NCBI RefSeq assembly: GCF_008084145.1
Contig: NZ_VSDO01000001.1
Span: 758,840 to 822,839, forward strand
Length of the DNA: 64,000 bases
Source: Paenibacillus faecis
Lineage (GTDB): Bacteria > Bacillota > Bacilli > Paenibacillales > Paenibacillaceae
Direction of reading: 5' to 3'
Under the pieces are notes generated by a model. It ran no database searches and was not told the origin of the DNA. It saw only the letters and a list, made by a program, of their open reading frames with translations. Made by a program: the position numbers and the translations under genes. Positions 27,295 to 35,945 of the stretch are shown in pieces. Position 1 is the first letter of the stretch, and each line of letters begins with the position of its first letter.

Positions 27295-27791
27295 AAACAA
27301 AGCAGAAGATATGGATTGCTGTATTGCTTTTTACCGTGGGCGGCGTGCTTAATCTATTTATTAGTACAGCTATTCATCGCTTACTATCTGGAACATCGAC
27401 CCGCTTGGTTGTCCCGCCTATTGCCGATTGCCTCGATAGTTTGCTTACCACTCGTCCAGATTTTCTGCTCTTCGGTTGCATGCAAGGCTTCGTACTGTTG
27501 CTGGCTGTTCTCTACTTTCTTGCGAACAGCCAGCCCTATCAAAGCAAGTTGCGGAAAGTAGCTCCGGGCATTGAAACGCCGGTTCCAACCGGGCAGCACC
27601 AGCACGGCTCGGCCCGCTGGCTGCAGGAAGACGAATGGCCCCGTGCGTTTGACCATTGTACGCTTGAGCTTCGTCACCCCTCGATCCGGCATTTGCTCAA
27701 TACCGGCTACGACGACTTACAATTTTTAAAATCATCCGAACGGGAGGAACGATCCGATGCCATTTCATCCGAAGACGATCCCCAAAGCTGA
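27282..27791 (+). CDS. VirD4 coupling protein, membrane-anchor part encoded separately
   Basis: This 169-residue protein matches the N-terminal portion of VirD4/TraG-type coupling proteins. It has two transmembrane helices (about residues 8-35 and 60-82), then the cytoplasmic GSARWLQEDEWPRAF box that normally precedes the ATPase domain. The ATPase is encoded by the next gene, overlapping by 35 bases and carrying its own ribosome site. The natural fusion protein appears here as two polypeptides. A frameshift is possible, but the separate ribosome site and start argue for two real genes. Confidence 0.65.
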   Translation: MGTVKTKQKIWIAVLLFTVGGVLNLFISTAIHRLLSGTSTRLVVPPIADCLDSLLTTRPDFLLFGCMQGFVLLLAVLYFLANSQPYQSKLRKVAPGIETPVPTGQHQHGSARWLQEDEWPRAFDHCTLELRHPSIRHLLNTGYDDLQFLKSSEREERSDAISSEDDPQS

Positions 27792-29328
27792 TTCCATGCT
27801 TAACGTGAGCAGCGGCGGCATTGTGTTGGGTTTGCAACAAGAACGTGGACGGGAACAACTATATTATGTAGGCGACGATGTTCATACGCTTTGCATTGGT
27901 GCAACGAGGAGCGGCAAATCCCGTTCGGTCGTACTGCAATCAATTGGCCTGCTCGCACTGGCCGGGGAATCGCTGGTGATTTCCGACCCGAAAGCGGAAC
28001 TGTTTCATTACAGCGGCCCCTTGCTGGAAAAGCTCGGTTACGAGGTTTTGACGCTGGATTTTCGACATCCTGAAAAAAGCCACCATTACAACCTGCTTCA
28101 GCCCGTAGTTGAAGCAACGCTTACAGGCGATCAAGAGCAGGCAGAAATGCTGGCCTGGGATATGACCAATGTGCTTGTCGGCAAAGCCCAAGGCGAGAAA
28201 ATTTGGATCAACGGCGAGATGTCCGTCATTGCCGCCTCCATTCTGAGCGTCGTTTGGGACAACCTGAAGCGGCCAGAATACCAGAACATGACCAATGTGT
28301 ACTGGTTCTTAGCCGAAATGAACAAGCAAATCGGCAATAAAACACCCATGCAAGAATACATCAAGCGCTTGCCACAGCAGCATCCGGCCCGGGCGCTGCT
28401 CAGTATTTCCGACATCGCCCCCTCGCGCACCAAAGGCAGTTTCTATACTTCCGCGCTAACGACGCTTCGACTGTTTACATCCAAATCCATTTACGCCATT
28501 ACCCATAAAAGCGACTTTTCTTTAGCCGAACTTGGCTCCAAGAAACAGGCGCTTTTTATTATTCTACCGGACGAGAAGACGACTTTTTATCCCGTCGCTT
28601 CCCTGATGATTTCTCAGCTTTATGAATTGTTAACTACGGAAGCGGATAAACGTGGCGGACGGCTGAAACGGCGTGTCAATTTTCTGCTTGATGAATTTGG
28701 CAACTTCACACCGATTGCCGACTTCACCAACAAACTGACGGTCGGCGGCGGGCGCGGGATGCGCTTTAACCTGTTTGTGCAAAGCTTCGAACAGCTCAAA
28801 GAGAAATACGACGATCATGTGGCAAGTACGATCAAGTCAAATTGCCAGACGTGGATTTATTTGCAGGCCGACGACCTGGAGACGTTGCGGGAAGTCAGCG
28901 AGAAGCTCGGAACTTATACAACCTCTGGCTACTCGCTATCTGCCTCGCACGGAAAATACTCGACGCCAAGTACCTCCCACAGTCTCAATCTGCTAGAACG
29001 TAAATTGCTGACCGTTGACGAGGTGCGGCGCATTTCACGCCCCCATCAACTTGTCCTCTCCCGAAGTCACCCAGCTATGATGTTCGCTCCCGATCTCAGC
29101 GTGTGGGCCTTCAATCGGATGATGGGTCTTGGTGACAAAGAGCATAACCGCCGTGTGCGAGAAGAACGGGAGAACCGCAGGCCCATTCTCACGGACACAA
29201 GAGAGGAGGTGAAGCTGTGGAACATATGGGTGTACTACCAGAAGGATATCGCAAGGCAACTGGCCGAACAACAACGCGCGGCGACAGCGGCACAAAACGG
29301 ATTTCCGCCTTTTTCCTCCGACGAATGA
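27757..29328 (+). CDS. virD4: VirD4/TraG coupling ATPase
   Basis: ATG 27757 follows GGGAGGAACGATCCG. The 523-residue protein is the ATPase part of the type IV coupling protein that links the relaxase-DNA complex to the channel. Walker A is GATRSGKSRSVVLQ (~residue 46), followed by ISDPKAELFHY and Walker B VNFLLDEFGNF (~306). The sensor GGGRGMRFNLFVQSFEQL and the SNCQTWIYLQADDLETL segment are typical of the CD1115-type VirD4 family. The usual N-terminal membrane helices are in the preceding gene. The last ~110 bases overlap the pilin gene. Confidence 0.85.
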   Translation: MPFHPKTIPKADSMLNVSSGGIVLGLQQERGREQLYYVGDDVHTLCIGATRSGKSRSVVLQSIGLLALAGESLVISDPKAELFHYSGPLLEKLGYEVLTLDFRHPEKSHHYNLLQPVVEATLTGDQEQAEMLAWDMTNVLVGKAQGEKIWINGEMSVIAASILSVVWDNLKRPEYQNMTNVYWFLAEMNKQIGNKTPMQEYIKRLPQQHPARALLSISDIAPSRTKGSFYTSALTTLRLFTSKSIYAITHKSDFSLAELGSKKQALFIILPDEKTTFYPVASLMISQLYELLTTEADKRGGRLKRRVNFLLDEFGNFTPIADFTNKLTVGGGRGMRFNLFVQSFEQLKEKYDDHVASTIKSNCQTWIYLQADDLETLREVSEKLGTYTTSGYSLSASHGKYSTPSTSHSLNLLERKLLTVDEVRRISRPHQLVLSRSHPAMMFAPDLSVWAFNRMMGLGDKEHNRRVREERENRRPILTDTREEVKLWNIWVYYQKDIARQLAEQQRAATAAQNGFPPFSSDE

Positions 29329-29666
29329 AAGCTTGGAGTCATGCGGCATGGCGTCTTGCTGTGGCATCCGTCACCTTTGGCATGGTTGGATTGGCATCTA
29401 CTCATCTGGCTTATGCGGACGGCGTGAAGGACAGCAAGCTGGCCACTGGTACGGAAAAACTGATCGGAGACGTGACGACTTGGCTGATGATTTTGGCTCC
29501 GATCGTTTCCGGGTTGCTCATTATTTACTTTTCCATCCGCCGTTCGGCGGCAGATGAAATGGACGTGAAAAAGTGGAACAACCGCATCATTGTTGCGGTC
29601 GTCTCCTGCATCGGAGCCGTACTTGGCTCGGCTACGCTCAACATCATTATCGGTTACTACAAGTAA
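29217..29666 (+). CDS. VirB2/TrbC-like pilin
   Basis: The GTG at 29217 sits 5 bases after GAGGAGGTG, giving 149 residues and a 112-base overlap with virD4. A later ATG at 29325 lacks a ribosome site. The sequence has a basic N-terminus, a hydrophobic signal (WRLAVASVTFGMVGLAS...AYADG, cleavage probably after ALA-type AYA), and two transmembrane helices (TTWLMILAPIVSGLLIIYF and IIVAVVSCIGAVLGSATLNI) separated by a short basic loop. This is the TrbC/VirB2 layout: the subunit that lines the conjugation channel or pilus. Confidence 0.7.
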   Translation: MEHMGVLPEGYRKATGRTTTRGDSGTKRISAFFLRRMKAWSHAAWRLAVASVTFGMVGLASTHLAYADGVKDSKLATGTEKLIGDVTTWLMILAPIVSGLLIIYFSIRRSAADEMDVKKWNNRIIVAVVSCIGAVLGSATLNIIIGYYK

Positions 29667-29668
29667 AC

Positions 29669-29693
29669 AAGCCTGCTGAACTTCGGCAGGCTT
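29669..29693 (+). terminator. Attenuator-like hairpin after the pilin gene
   Basis: AAGCCTGC-TGAACTTCG-GCAGGCTT with only a short T run (TTTT). It probably lowers transcription into the following genes, giving excess pilin, rather than ending it. Confidence 0.5.
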
Positions 29694-29729
29694 TTCCCAT
29701 TCCACTATCCAAAACAGGAGGCTTTGACT

Positions 29730-29960
29730 ATGAAACAATGGCTGAAAGAGAAAATGATCGGTGCTGTAATCAGAACCAAGCAAGCCATCCATAACCGCCG
29801 CGGCGAAGGGTTTGTCGATACGGCGGTTAAAATCCTGATGGCCGTCGTCATTGGAGCTTTGGTATTGGCCGGGCTGTACATGCTGTTTGGCGAGACCATT
29901 CTTCCGACGCTGAAGCAACGTATTCAAGATATGTTCAACTACAGAGGGGATCTGAAATAG
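29730..29960 (+). CDS. DUF6133 family protein, prepilin-like
   Basis: ATG 29730 lies 9 bases after AGGAGG. The 76-residue protein matches DUF6133 proteins of Firmicutes elements: an amphipathic basic start, then HNRRGEGFVDTAVKILMAVV leading into one hydrophobic helix and MLFGETILPTLKQRIQDMF. The RRGEGFVD motif before a hydrophobic stretch resembles a class III prepilin cleavage site (cut after G, E at +1) and is nearly identical to the motif in the TadE-like protein at 37595. A prepilin peptidase gene is in the same operon, so processing is likely. Confidence 0.7.
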   Translation: MKQWLKEKMIGAVIRTKQAIHNRRGEGFVDTAVKILMAVVIGALVLAGLYMLFGETILPTLKQRIQDMFNYRGDLK

Positions 29961-29998
29961 AAGCGGCGTTCGCGCCGTTTCTTAAGTAAGGAGGAGCC

Positions 29999-30835
29999 GT
30001 GGATAAGATTCTATTGTTGCTTATTGTCGCCATCCTGAACGGCGCGCTCGTCTATATGGATACGTTGCTTAAGGACATCATTCCGATTTCCTTGTATGCC
30101 GAACGGTACATGACGCTTTCGACCGGCGTTGATCTTGCCGAAAGTCTGTACGAAATTCTGTTCAGTTTTGGCGTGGCCCTTATGATTCTTAAGTTTCTCA
30201 AAAAGGGTTTTGAAATTTATATTCTTTGGACGGATGGCGATCCCGATGAAGAACCGCTATTCCTGCTTACCAACTTTTTTCGGGCATTGGCCGTCGCCAT
30301 CTGCTTCCCCACTGTCTACACCTGGCTCGGGCAAATGGTTGAAGACCTAACGGATCGGCTACTGAATGTCATTGGCCAAACCACCAACTACAACTGGCAA
30401 GTCTGGATTGACAGCATCAGCTCAATGGGTTTGGTAACGGCCATTTTTGGCCTTATTTTTGTCGTTTGTTTCTTCATCCTCTATTTTCAGTTTTTGATGC
30501 GCGGGCTAGAAATGTTTATTCTACGTGTCGGCATTCCTTTGGCTTGCGCGGGGTTGCTGGATAATGACCGGGGAATTTTCCGCGCCTACGCGCAGAAGTT
30601 TATGCAGTCTATGCTCGCGGTTGTCATCCAAATCGGGCTCGCAAAGCTGGGCGTTGGCCTTATGCTGCAAAACCATGTGTTTTGGGGCATGGCCTGCATG
30701 GTACTGGCGATCCGAACGCCGCGTTTCCTGTCCGACTTCCTGATTACAACCGGCGGCGGGGGCGGCGTGGTCAATAATGTCTACCACAGCGTCAAACTCG
30801 TTGGCATGGCCCGCAAGCTCATGAAAGCCGGGTGA
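29999..30835 (+). CDS. VirB6/TrbL-like membrane protein
   Basis: GTG 29999 follows AAGGAGGAGCC. The 278-residue protein has about six transmembrane segments (e.g. ILLLLIVAILNGALVY, FSFGVALMILKFL, GLVTAIFGLIFVVCFFILY, MLAVVIQIGLAKLGVGLM) and a Gly-rich loop (TGGGGGVVN) near the end. This is the usual arrangement of VirB6/TrbL-type inner channel proteins of Gram-positive type IV secretion systems. It is followed four bases later by a small membrane protein. Confidence 0.75.
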   Translation: MDKILLLLIVAILNGALVYMDTLLKDIIPISLYAERYMTLSTGVDLAESLYEILFSFGVALMILKFLKKGFEIYILWTDGDPDEEPLFLLTNFFRALAVAICFPTVYTWLGQMVEDLTDRLLNVIGQTTNYNWQVWIDSISSMGLVTAIFGLIFVVCFFILYFQFLMRGLEMFILRVGIPLACAGLLDNDRGIFRAYAQKFMQSMLAVVIQIGLAKLGVGLMLQNHVFWGMACMVLAIRTPRFLSDFLITTGGGGGVVNNVYHSVKLVGMARKLMKAG

Positions 30836-30839
30836 TCCC

Positions 30840-31049
30840 ATGTCAACGCTGGAAGAACTGGCCCAGGCGATTATTATACTCATTCGCCTGGGCTGCGTCT
30901 GCCGCTTCATTTATTGCATGGTTCGCCTTTCTGGAGCCGACGAAGAAGCTACCAAGTACAAGAAGCGTGCCCGCAATGTCGTCCTGTTTTTTGTCCTTGC
31001 AGAAAGCATCTGGCAAGTAAAGGATTTAATTTTCTACTACTACAAGTGA
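30840..31049 (+). CDS. Small membrane protein of the transfer operon
   Basis: A 69-residue protein with two hydrophobic stretches (AIIILIRLGCVCRFIYCMV and VVLFFVLAESIWQV) and a basic loop between. It begins four bases after the VirB6-like gene and precedes PrgI. Position and topology suggest a channel accessory, but no family could be named. Confidence 0.6.
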   Translation: MSTLEELAQAIIILIRLGCVCRFIYCMVRLSGADEEATKYKKRARNVVLFFVLAESIWQVKDLIFYYYK

Positions 31050-31068
31050 AGGAGATTGCTCATCTAAA

Positions 31069-31401
31069 ATGGAACAAGATCAATCCCTGTACATTCCCCT
31101 TGGCGTCAAGCCCGAAGCCGAATGGTTTCCCGGCTTCGGCCAGCATCAACTTGGGCAGACCGCTATCGGGACGTTAGCCGCCCTCGCCATTGCCCTATTC
31201 ATTTGGTTGACGGGCGGCAATGTTCCGCTTACCGTCGTCACTTTCTTGATTGGCGTTTCCGCTTCTGTGATGATGACGACCAAAGACAGACACAATTTAT
31301 CGGTATTGGATCAAATTACGTTTATGATTCGCTTTGCCAAAGCACAGAAATTTTACCCGTATCGAGGCTTGAGCGATTGGCAGATGGAGACCAGGCCGTG
31401 A
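31069..31401 (+). CDS. prgI: PrgI family protein (VirB3-like)
   Basis: The 110-residue protein carries two transmembrane helices (QTAIGTLAALAIALFIWL and VPLTVVTFLIGVSASVMM) followed by TTKDRHNLSVLDQITFMIRF and KFYPYR, the signature end of PrgI proteins in Gram-positive conjugation systems. PrgI corresponds to VirB3, which sits beside VirB4 in the membrane. Its stop overlaps the start of the prepilin peptidase gene by four bases. Confidence 0.8.
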   Translation: MEQDQSLYIPLGVKPEAEWFPGFGQHQLGQTAIGTLAALAIALFIWLTGGNVPLTVVTFLIGVSASVMMTTKDRHNLSVLDQITFMIRFAKAQKFYPYRGLSDWQMETRP

Positions 31402-31835
31402 TTCTTGCAGAGCCGTTTCTCCTCATCCAAGGCATTCTATTCGCTTCACTCCTTCTCATCGCCAGCTATCACGACATTCGAATGCGTGAGATCCCGGATT
31501 GGGTTCCGCTTGCCATCACCGGAATTGGTTTTCTTCACAGCTTCCTCGTCTCATCCTTCGTCGGCCTACTTACCACAAGCTTGCCTTATCTGCTTGCCGC
31601 TGTTTTCACCCGAGGCAAGATTGGCGGCGGCGACATCAAGCTGATGGCCGCCTGCGGCTTTGTGTTAGGGCCAATTGGCGGACTACTGCAAAGTATTGCA
31701 GGATTATCACTCGTTTTGTTGTTCGCTGCCAGCATTTCTTTTCGCCAAGGATTCAAATCTGCCAAACAGACTGCCCTCCCGCTTGTTCCCTTTTTAGCGG
31801 TCGGCGGTCTGTTTGCGTTTGCTTTTCAAATGTAA
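31398..31835 (+). CDS. cpaA: Prepilin peptidase (TadV/CpaA, A24 family)
   Basis: GTG 31398 overlaps the prgI stop (GTGA). The 145-residue membrane protein has the two catalytic aspartates of type IV prepilin peptidases: one after the first helix (SYHDIRMREIPDW) and the GxGD site (GKIGGGDIKLMAACG). Its length fits the short TadV/CpaA form without an N-methylation domain. Probable substrates in the same operon are the TadE-like proteins and the DUF6133 protein, which carry RRGEG motifs. Confidence 0.85.
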   Translation: MILAEPFLLIQGILFASLLLIASYHDIRMREIPDWVPLAITGIGFLHSFLVSSFVGLLTTSLPYLLAAVFTRGKIGGGDIKLMAACGFVLGPIGGLLQSIAGLSLVLLFAASISFRQGFKSAKQTALPLVPFLAVGGLFAFAFQM

Positions 31836-31853
31836 AAAGGAGGCCATTGGTTT

Positions 31854-32603
31854 ATGAAATGGTTTAAGAATCGAACCGTTTTAGGGGCAAGCTGCATTGT
31901 CCTCTCGCTTATTCTATGCCTCGGTATTGCTCCGCTGCTCAATCGCGGCGCCAGTGAAAAAATCGCCATTGTCCGCATGGTCAAAGATGTGGGTAAAGGA
32001 GAAACCATTACCGCCGATCAAGTCGAAACGGTCGTTGTCGGAGCGTACAACCTGCCTTCGGGCGTGCTCAAAACAGACGATCAAGTGATCGGGCAGTATG
32101 CCACTTCAGACCTAAAAACTGGCGACTACTTGCTTCCATCCAAGTTATCAGCAGCTCCTATCGACGCTTATTTAACCCGTCTGGATGGACAGAAGCAGGC
32201 GCTATCCGTGACCATTAAAAGTCTCGCAGCAGGTTTGTCGGGCAAGCTACAACCCGGCGATATTGTCAGTCTGATTGCCGCTGACTATGGCGATCTTCGA
32301 ACAACAGCTATTCCGCCAGAGCTGCAATATGTAGAGGTGCTATCAGTCACAACAAACAAGGGCTCAGACGCGCAATCTGGCACAACCAACCCGAAAGACG
32401 AAGATGAAAAGGAACTGCCTTCCACGTTGACCTTACTTGTTTTGCCACAGCAAGCAATGCTGTTGGCCGACGTCGAAAATAAGGGAAAACTGCATGCTGC
32501 CCTGGTCTATCGAGGAGATACAGAGACGGCAAAACAGTTCATTGAAAAACAGGATACCTACTTCTCCTCGTCCAAACAGGAGGGCGCCAGCCATGAGCAA
32601 TAA
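31854..32603 (+). CDS. cpaB: CpaB/RcpC-like Tad pilus protein
   Basis: ATG 31854 follows AAAAAGGAGG. The 249-residue protein has an N-terminal membrane anchor (TVLGASCIVLSLILCLGIA) and an SAF domain (VRMVKDVGKGETITADQVETV), then LTVTIKSL-type strand QALSVTIKSLAAGLSGKLQPGDIV. These are features of CpaB/RcpC proteins of Tad pilus machines, which sit at the cell envelope. It is encoded in order with CpaE-like and CpaF genes. Confidence 0.8.
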   Translation: MKWFKNRTVLGASCIVLSLILCLGIAPLLNRGASEKIAIVRMVKDVGKGETITADQVETVVVGAYNLPSGVLKTDDQVIGQYATSDLKTGDYLLPSKLSAAPIDAYLTRLDGQKQALSVTIKSLAAGLSGKLQPGDIVSLIAADYGDLRTTAIPPELQYVEVLSVTTNKGSDAQSGTTNPKDEDEKELPSTLTLLVLPQQAMLLADVENKGKLHAALVYRGDTETAKQFIEKQDTYFSSSKQEGASHEQ

Positions 32604-33438
32604 ACCTCTGATTGTCATTTGGGGCAATCCATCCAGTGGCAAGACAACGGCTACCGTCAAGTTGGCTCAAGCGCTTGCAGCTCATCGAAAAAATGTGCTT
32701 GTCATCTTTAGCGACGCCCTCTGCCCATCCATCGCTACCATCGTTCCTCAAGAGGCCAGCAAACAGCAGTCCCTGGGAGAGTTACTCAGTTTGCCTTCAC
32801 TCACGCAAGAAGATTTACTTCGTTATTCACTCTCTCTCAAAGATACGCCATATGTTGCGCTCCTTGGCTACAAGAAAGGAGATCATCTCTTTTCTTATGC
32901 CAATTATAGCCGGGAGCGAGCCATTGACTTGCTGACACTCGCGAGACATACGGCCGATGTCGTTCTCGTGGACTGCGCCAGTTATGTGTCTGCTTACTTG
33001 CTTTCAACCGTTGCTTTGGAAATGGCTGATACCGTGTTTCAATTTCACACATGCGATTTAAAAAGCATGCTATTCTACGCCTCTTATTTGCCACTACTTT
33101 CCGATACCCGCTTCAAACAGGGCAAGACCATTCCCATTTTGTCCAATGTGAAACCCGAACAGGATGGTCCATCCTACAGCCAAGTTGTCGGCGGTGTCCG
33201 TTTCCTTCTACCCCATGTTCCCGCATTGGAACAACAAATGATGGAAGGCAAGCTGCTGGAACCGTTATCCGGCAAACAAGCCGCAGCGTATGGGCAGAGC
33301 ATCGATAAAATGACTGGGCTTATCATTCCCGAGGATGTAAAAAAGCCACGTAAAAAACCAAAAGAACCAGTCATAAACGTAGCGTCTATCGCTCAGCGGC
33401 TAAAAGAACTTTGGAACTGGCGAGGTGCGAAGAAATGA
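32593..33438 (+). CDS. cpaE: CpaE/TadZ-like P-loop ATPase
   Basis: ATG 32593 follows CAGGAGGG and overlaps cpaB by 11 bases. The 281-residue protein has a MinD/ParA-type fold: Walker A VIWGNPSSGKTTATVKLAQ (~residue 9-20, non-deviant lysine), the ADVVLVDCASYVSAYL segment, and a C-terminal basic tail. CpaE/TadZ proteins localise Tad pilus assembly. Its position between CpaB and CpaF is the standard Tad order. Confidence 0.75.
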   Translation: MSNKPLIVIWGNPSSGKTTATVKLAQALAAHRKNVLVIFSDALCPSIATIVPQEASKQQSLGELLSLPSLTQEDLLRYSLSLKDTPYVALLGYKKGDHLFSYANYSRERAIDLLTLARHTADVVLVDCASYVSAYLLSTVALEMADTVFQFHTCDLKSMLFYASYLPLLSDTRFKQGKTIPILSNVKPEQDGPSYSQVVGGVRFLLPHVPALEQQMMEGKLLEPLSGKQAAAYGQSIDKMTGLIIPEDVKKPRKKPKEPVINVASIAQRLKELWNWRGAKK

Positions 33439-34778
33439 ATCAAGCTGACATTTATTTTTCCAGCCAATCCAAATCGTTTCAAGACGTATTAAAAGAAGTC
33501 CAAGCGTACCTCTCCGGTAAATACGCGACCCTGCTTAGCAGCCATCCTGCAGAGCAGAAACAGCAGATTATTGCTTACATCAACCAATACTTGACCGACC
33601 ACCGTTTGCATGTACCGGGTCTGACGTTGGACGAATTGATTGATCGGCTGTATGCCGAAATGGTCGAATACTCATTTCTGACCCGCTATTTGTTCTCAAA
33701 AGACGTTGAAGAGATCAATATCAATGGGTATAACGATGTCAAAATCAGTTATACGAACGGCGCAATCCTGTCTGCCGAGGAACAGTTTGCGACTCCCGAG
33801 CACGCCGTCAATGTGATCAGGCGCTTGCTGCATCAGTCCGGCATGATTCTGGATTATTCGCAACCTGTTGTGCGCGGCCATCTTGCGAACAATATCCGCA
33901 TCACGGTCTTTGGGCCTCCTGTGACCGACAAAGAGAAAGGCATCGCTGCGTCCATTCGGATCGTCAATCCGAAAAAACTTGCCAAGGATGATTTTATTCG
34001 CAGTGGAACGGCTACCGGCGAGATGCTCGACTTTCTTAGCCTGTGCCTAAGATACGGTCTCTCCATTTGCGTTACGGGCGCAACCGGAAGCGGAAAAACG
34101 ACGCTAATGAGCTGGCTGCTCTCCACCATTCCTTTTGATAAGCGTATTTTCACCATCGAAAACGGTGCCCGCGAGTTTGACTTGGTTGTCATGGACGATG
34201 ACAGGAACGTTCTGAACAACGTGGTACACACCGTCACCCGGTATAGTGAAGATCCCCGGCAAAACATTGACCAGGAAAAACTGCTCGAATATGCGTTGAC
34301 AGCGAATCCTGATATCATCTGTGTCGGTGAAATGAAATCCGCTGAAGCGTTTGCTGCCCAGGAAGCAGCCCGTACCGGTCACACGGTTATCACGACGACC
34401 CATGCCAATTCATGCCTCGCCACCTATTACCGGATGGTTACCCTTTGTACGCAAAAATACGAGATGAACGACAAAACGCTATACAACTTGGTTACGGAAG
34501 CGTTCCCAATTGTTCTGTTCGTTAAGAAGCTGGAGGATAACGTCCGTCGGATCATGGAAATCACGGAATGCCGCATCCTTCCTGACGGTACACGTGAAGT
34601 TGTCCCTTTATATCGTTATGCCGTTCACTCGACTCGGGAAGTCGGGGAACTCATTCGCATCGAAGGGGATTATGAAAAAGTAAGCGATATTTCCCCCGGA
34701 TTGCAGAAACGTCTATTAGAAAACGGTCTGCCACTCACTGAATTGCAACATTTGAAAACGGGAGGTATCGACGCATGA
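33435..34778 (+). CDS. cpaF: CpaF/TadA secretion ATPase
   Basis: ATG 33435 overlaps the cpaE stop (ATGA) and follows GAGGTG. The 447-residue protein is a type II/IV secretion hexameric ATPase: N-terminal EEININGYNDVKISYTNG domain, Walker A TGATGSGKTTLMSWLL (~210), the Asp-box FTIENGAREFDLV, Walker B-region DIICVGEMKSAEAF (~292) and the His-box TGHTVITTTHAN. It powers Tad-type pilus assembly. It is distinct from VirB4/VirD4 and shows that a separate pilus motor exists in this conjugation operon. Confidence 0.9.
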   Translation: MNQADIYFSSQSKSFQDVLKEVQAYLSGKYATLLSSHPAEQKQQIIAYINQYLTDHRLHVPGLTLDELIDRLYAEMVEYSFLTRYLFSKDVEEININGYNDVKISYTNGAILSAEEQFATPEHAVNVIRRLLHQSGMILDYSQPVVRGHLANNIRITVFGPPVTDKEKGIAASIRIVNPKKLAKDDFIRSGTATGEMLDFLSLCLRYGLSICVTGATGSGKTTLMSWLLSTIPFDKRIFTIENGAREFDLVVMDDDRNVLNNVVHTVTRYSEDPRQNIDQEKLLEYALTANPDIICVGEMKSAEAFAAQEAARTGHTVITTTHANSCLATYYRMVTLCTQKYEMNDKTLYNLVTEAFPIVLFVKKLEDNVRRIMEITECRILPDGTREVVPLYRYAVHSTREVGELIRIEGDYEKVSDISPGLQKRLLENGLPLTELQHLKTGGIDA

Positions 34779-35713
34779 CCGTTTTATTGCTCCTATCTTT
34801 CATTGGTCTGTCTGCCGGAAGTCTGCTCCTCCTTCGGTTATCCCCGCGGCTTCTGATTCAGGCGTTTGCCGCACACATGCAACGTCAGCAAACACGCCAA
34901 GCACCATTAGCCAAACAAATTCGTCATGTGAAGCATCCCAAAAAACTCAAAGGCTGGCGGGCCACCATAGCCGAGGCAACCGCCATTTTGAAGCAAACTG
35001 GAAATCAGCAGCGGACTGGCTTACTTATTGCCCTTTCCCTGTTGCTGGCCGTTGCGGGCACGATCCTGGCTTTGCTGACACACAATCTTTGGCTACTGCC
35101 GGTTCTTGCTTGCGGCTTAGCGATGATACCCTTTTGGACGGTGCTGTTTACAGCAACCTTTTACAAAAAGAGGCTGCATGCCGAACTGGAGACGGCGCTT
35201 TCCGTCATTACCACTTCTTATCTGCGTAGCGAAAATATTTTGTCCGCTGTAGAGGAAAATTTGCCCTATCTGAATCCGCCTGTATCCGATGTGTTTCAAG
35301 CCTTTCTCGCGGAGTCCAAACTGATTCATACGAATCTGCATTTGGCGCTCACGGAGCTTCGCAGCCGCATTCACAATCATGTTTTTCAAGAATGGTGCGA
35401 CGCGATCATGGCTTGTCAGGAAGATCGGACACTGAAAACGACGCTCATGCCGATTGTAGCCAAACTGTCGGACATGCGCGTCGTTTCCGCCGAATTGGAT
35501 GCGGCGCTATATGAGCCGCTCAAGGAGTTTTTGACGATGGCCCTTTTGCTGATTGGGAATATTCCGCTTCTTTATTTTCTCAATCGGGACTGGTATCGCG
35601 CCCTCATGCACACCACACCCGGTCACATCGTGCTGGCCCTATGTGCTTTGGCTATCCTAATCTCTTTGGCGGCCGTGATCCGGCTGACTCGTCCGCTTGA
35701 TTATCAAAGGTAG
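34775..35713 (+). CDS. tadB: TadB-like pilus platform protein
   Basis: The start overlaps the cpaF stop (ATGA). Of 312 residues, hydrophobic helices lie at the N-terminus, at ~85-130 and at the C-terminus (MALLLIGNIPLLYFL, IVLALCALAILISLAAVI). A cytoplasmic helical domain between them (LETALSVITTSYLRSENIL, VSDVFQAFLAES) is the T2SSF layout of TadB. With TadC it forms the membrane platform of the pilus machine. Confidence 0.75.
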   Translation: MTVLLLLSFIGLSAGSLLLLRLSPRLLIQAFAAHMQRQQTRQAPLAKQIRHVKHPKKLKGWRATIAEATAILKQTGNQQRTGLLIALSLLLAVAGTILALLTHNLWLLPVLACGLAMIPFWTVLFTATFYKKRLHAELETALSVITTSYLRSENILSAVEENLPYLNPPVSDVFQAFLAESKLIHTNLHLALTELRSRIHNHVFQEWCDAIMACQEDRTLKTTLMPIVAKLSDMRVVSAELDAALYEPLKEFLTMALLLIGNIPLLYFLNRDWYRALMHTTPGHIVLALCALAILISLAAVIRLTRPLDYQR

Positions 35714-35723
35714 GTGGAATGTT

Positions 35724-35945
35724 ATGAACGACAGAGATTTAGCTTTACTGCTTGGGGAACTGATTGAGGCCGATGAAGGAGAACGCACCTGCCTGGAGCA
35801 ACGAATTCGGCAACATGGCCTGGACGGTTTTTTGAGGAATCTGGGCAAGGATTCGTCATTTTCCGCCGAAACCTTGGAAAAGCTTCGCGCCGTTCAGGGG
35901 ATCGTCAGCAAGACATGGCCGGAAAGGAAGAAATCGGATGGATGA
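35724..35945 (+). CDS. Small unknown protein between TadB and RadC genes
   Basis: ATG 35724 lies behind GGTAGGTGG. The 73-residue, helical, acidic protein (NDRDLALLLGELIEADEGER, then LRNLGKDSSFSAETLEKLR) shows no motif known to me. It overlaps the radC-like start by eight bases. Confidence 0.6.
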   Translation: MNDRDLALLLGELIEADEGERTCLEQRIRQHGLDGFLRNLGKDSSFSAETLEKLRAVQGIVSKTWPERKKSDG

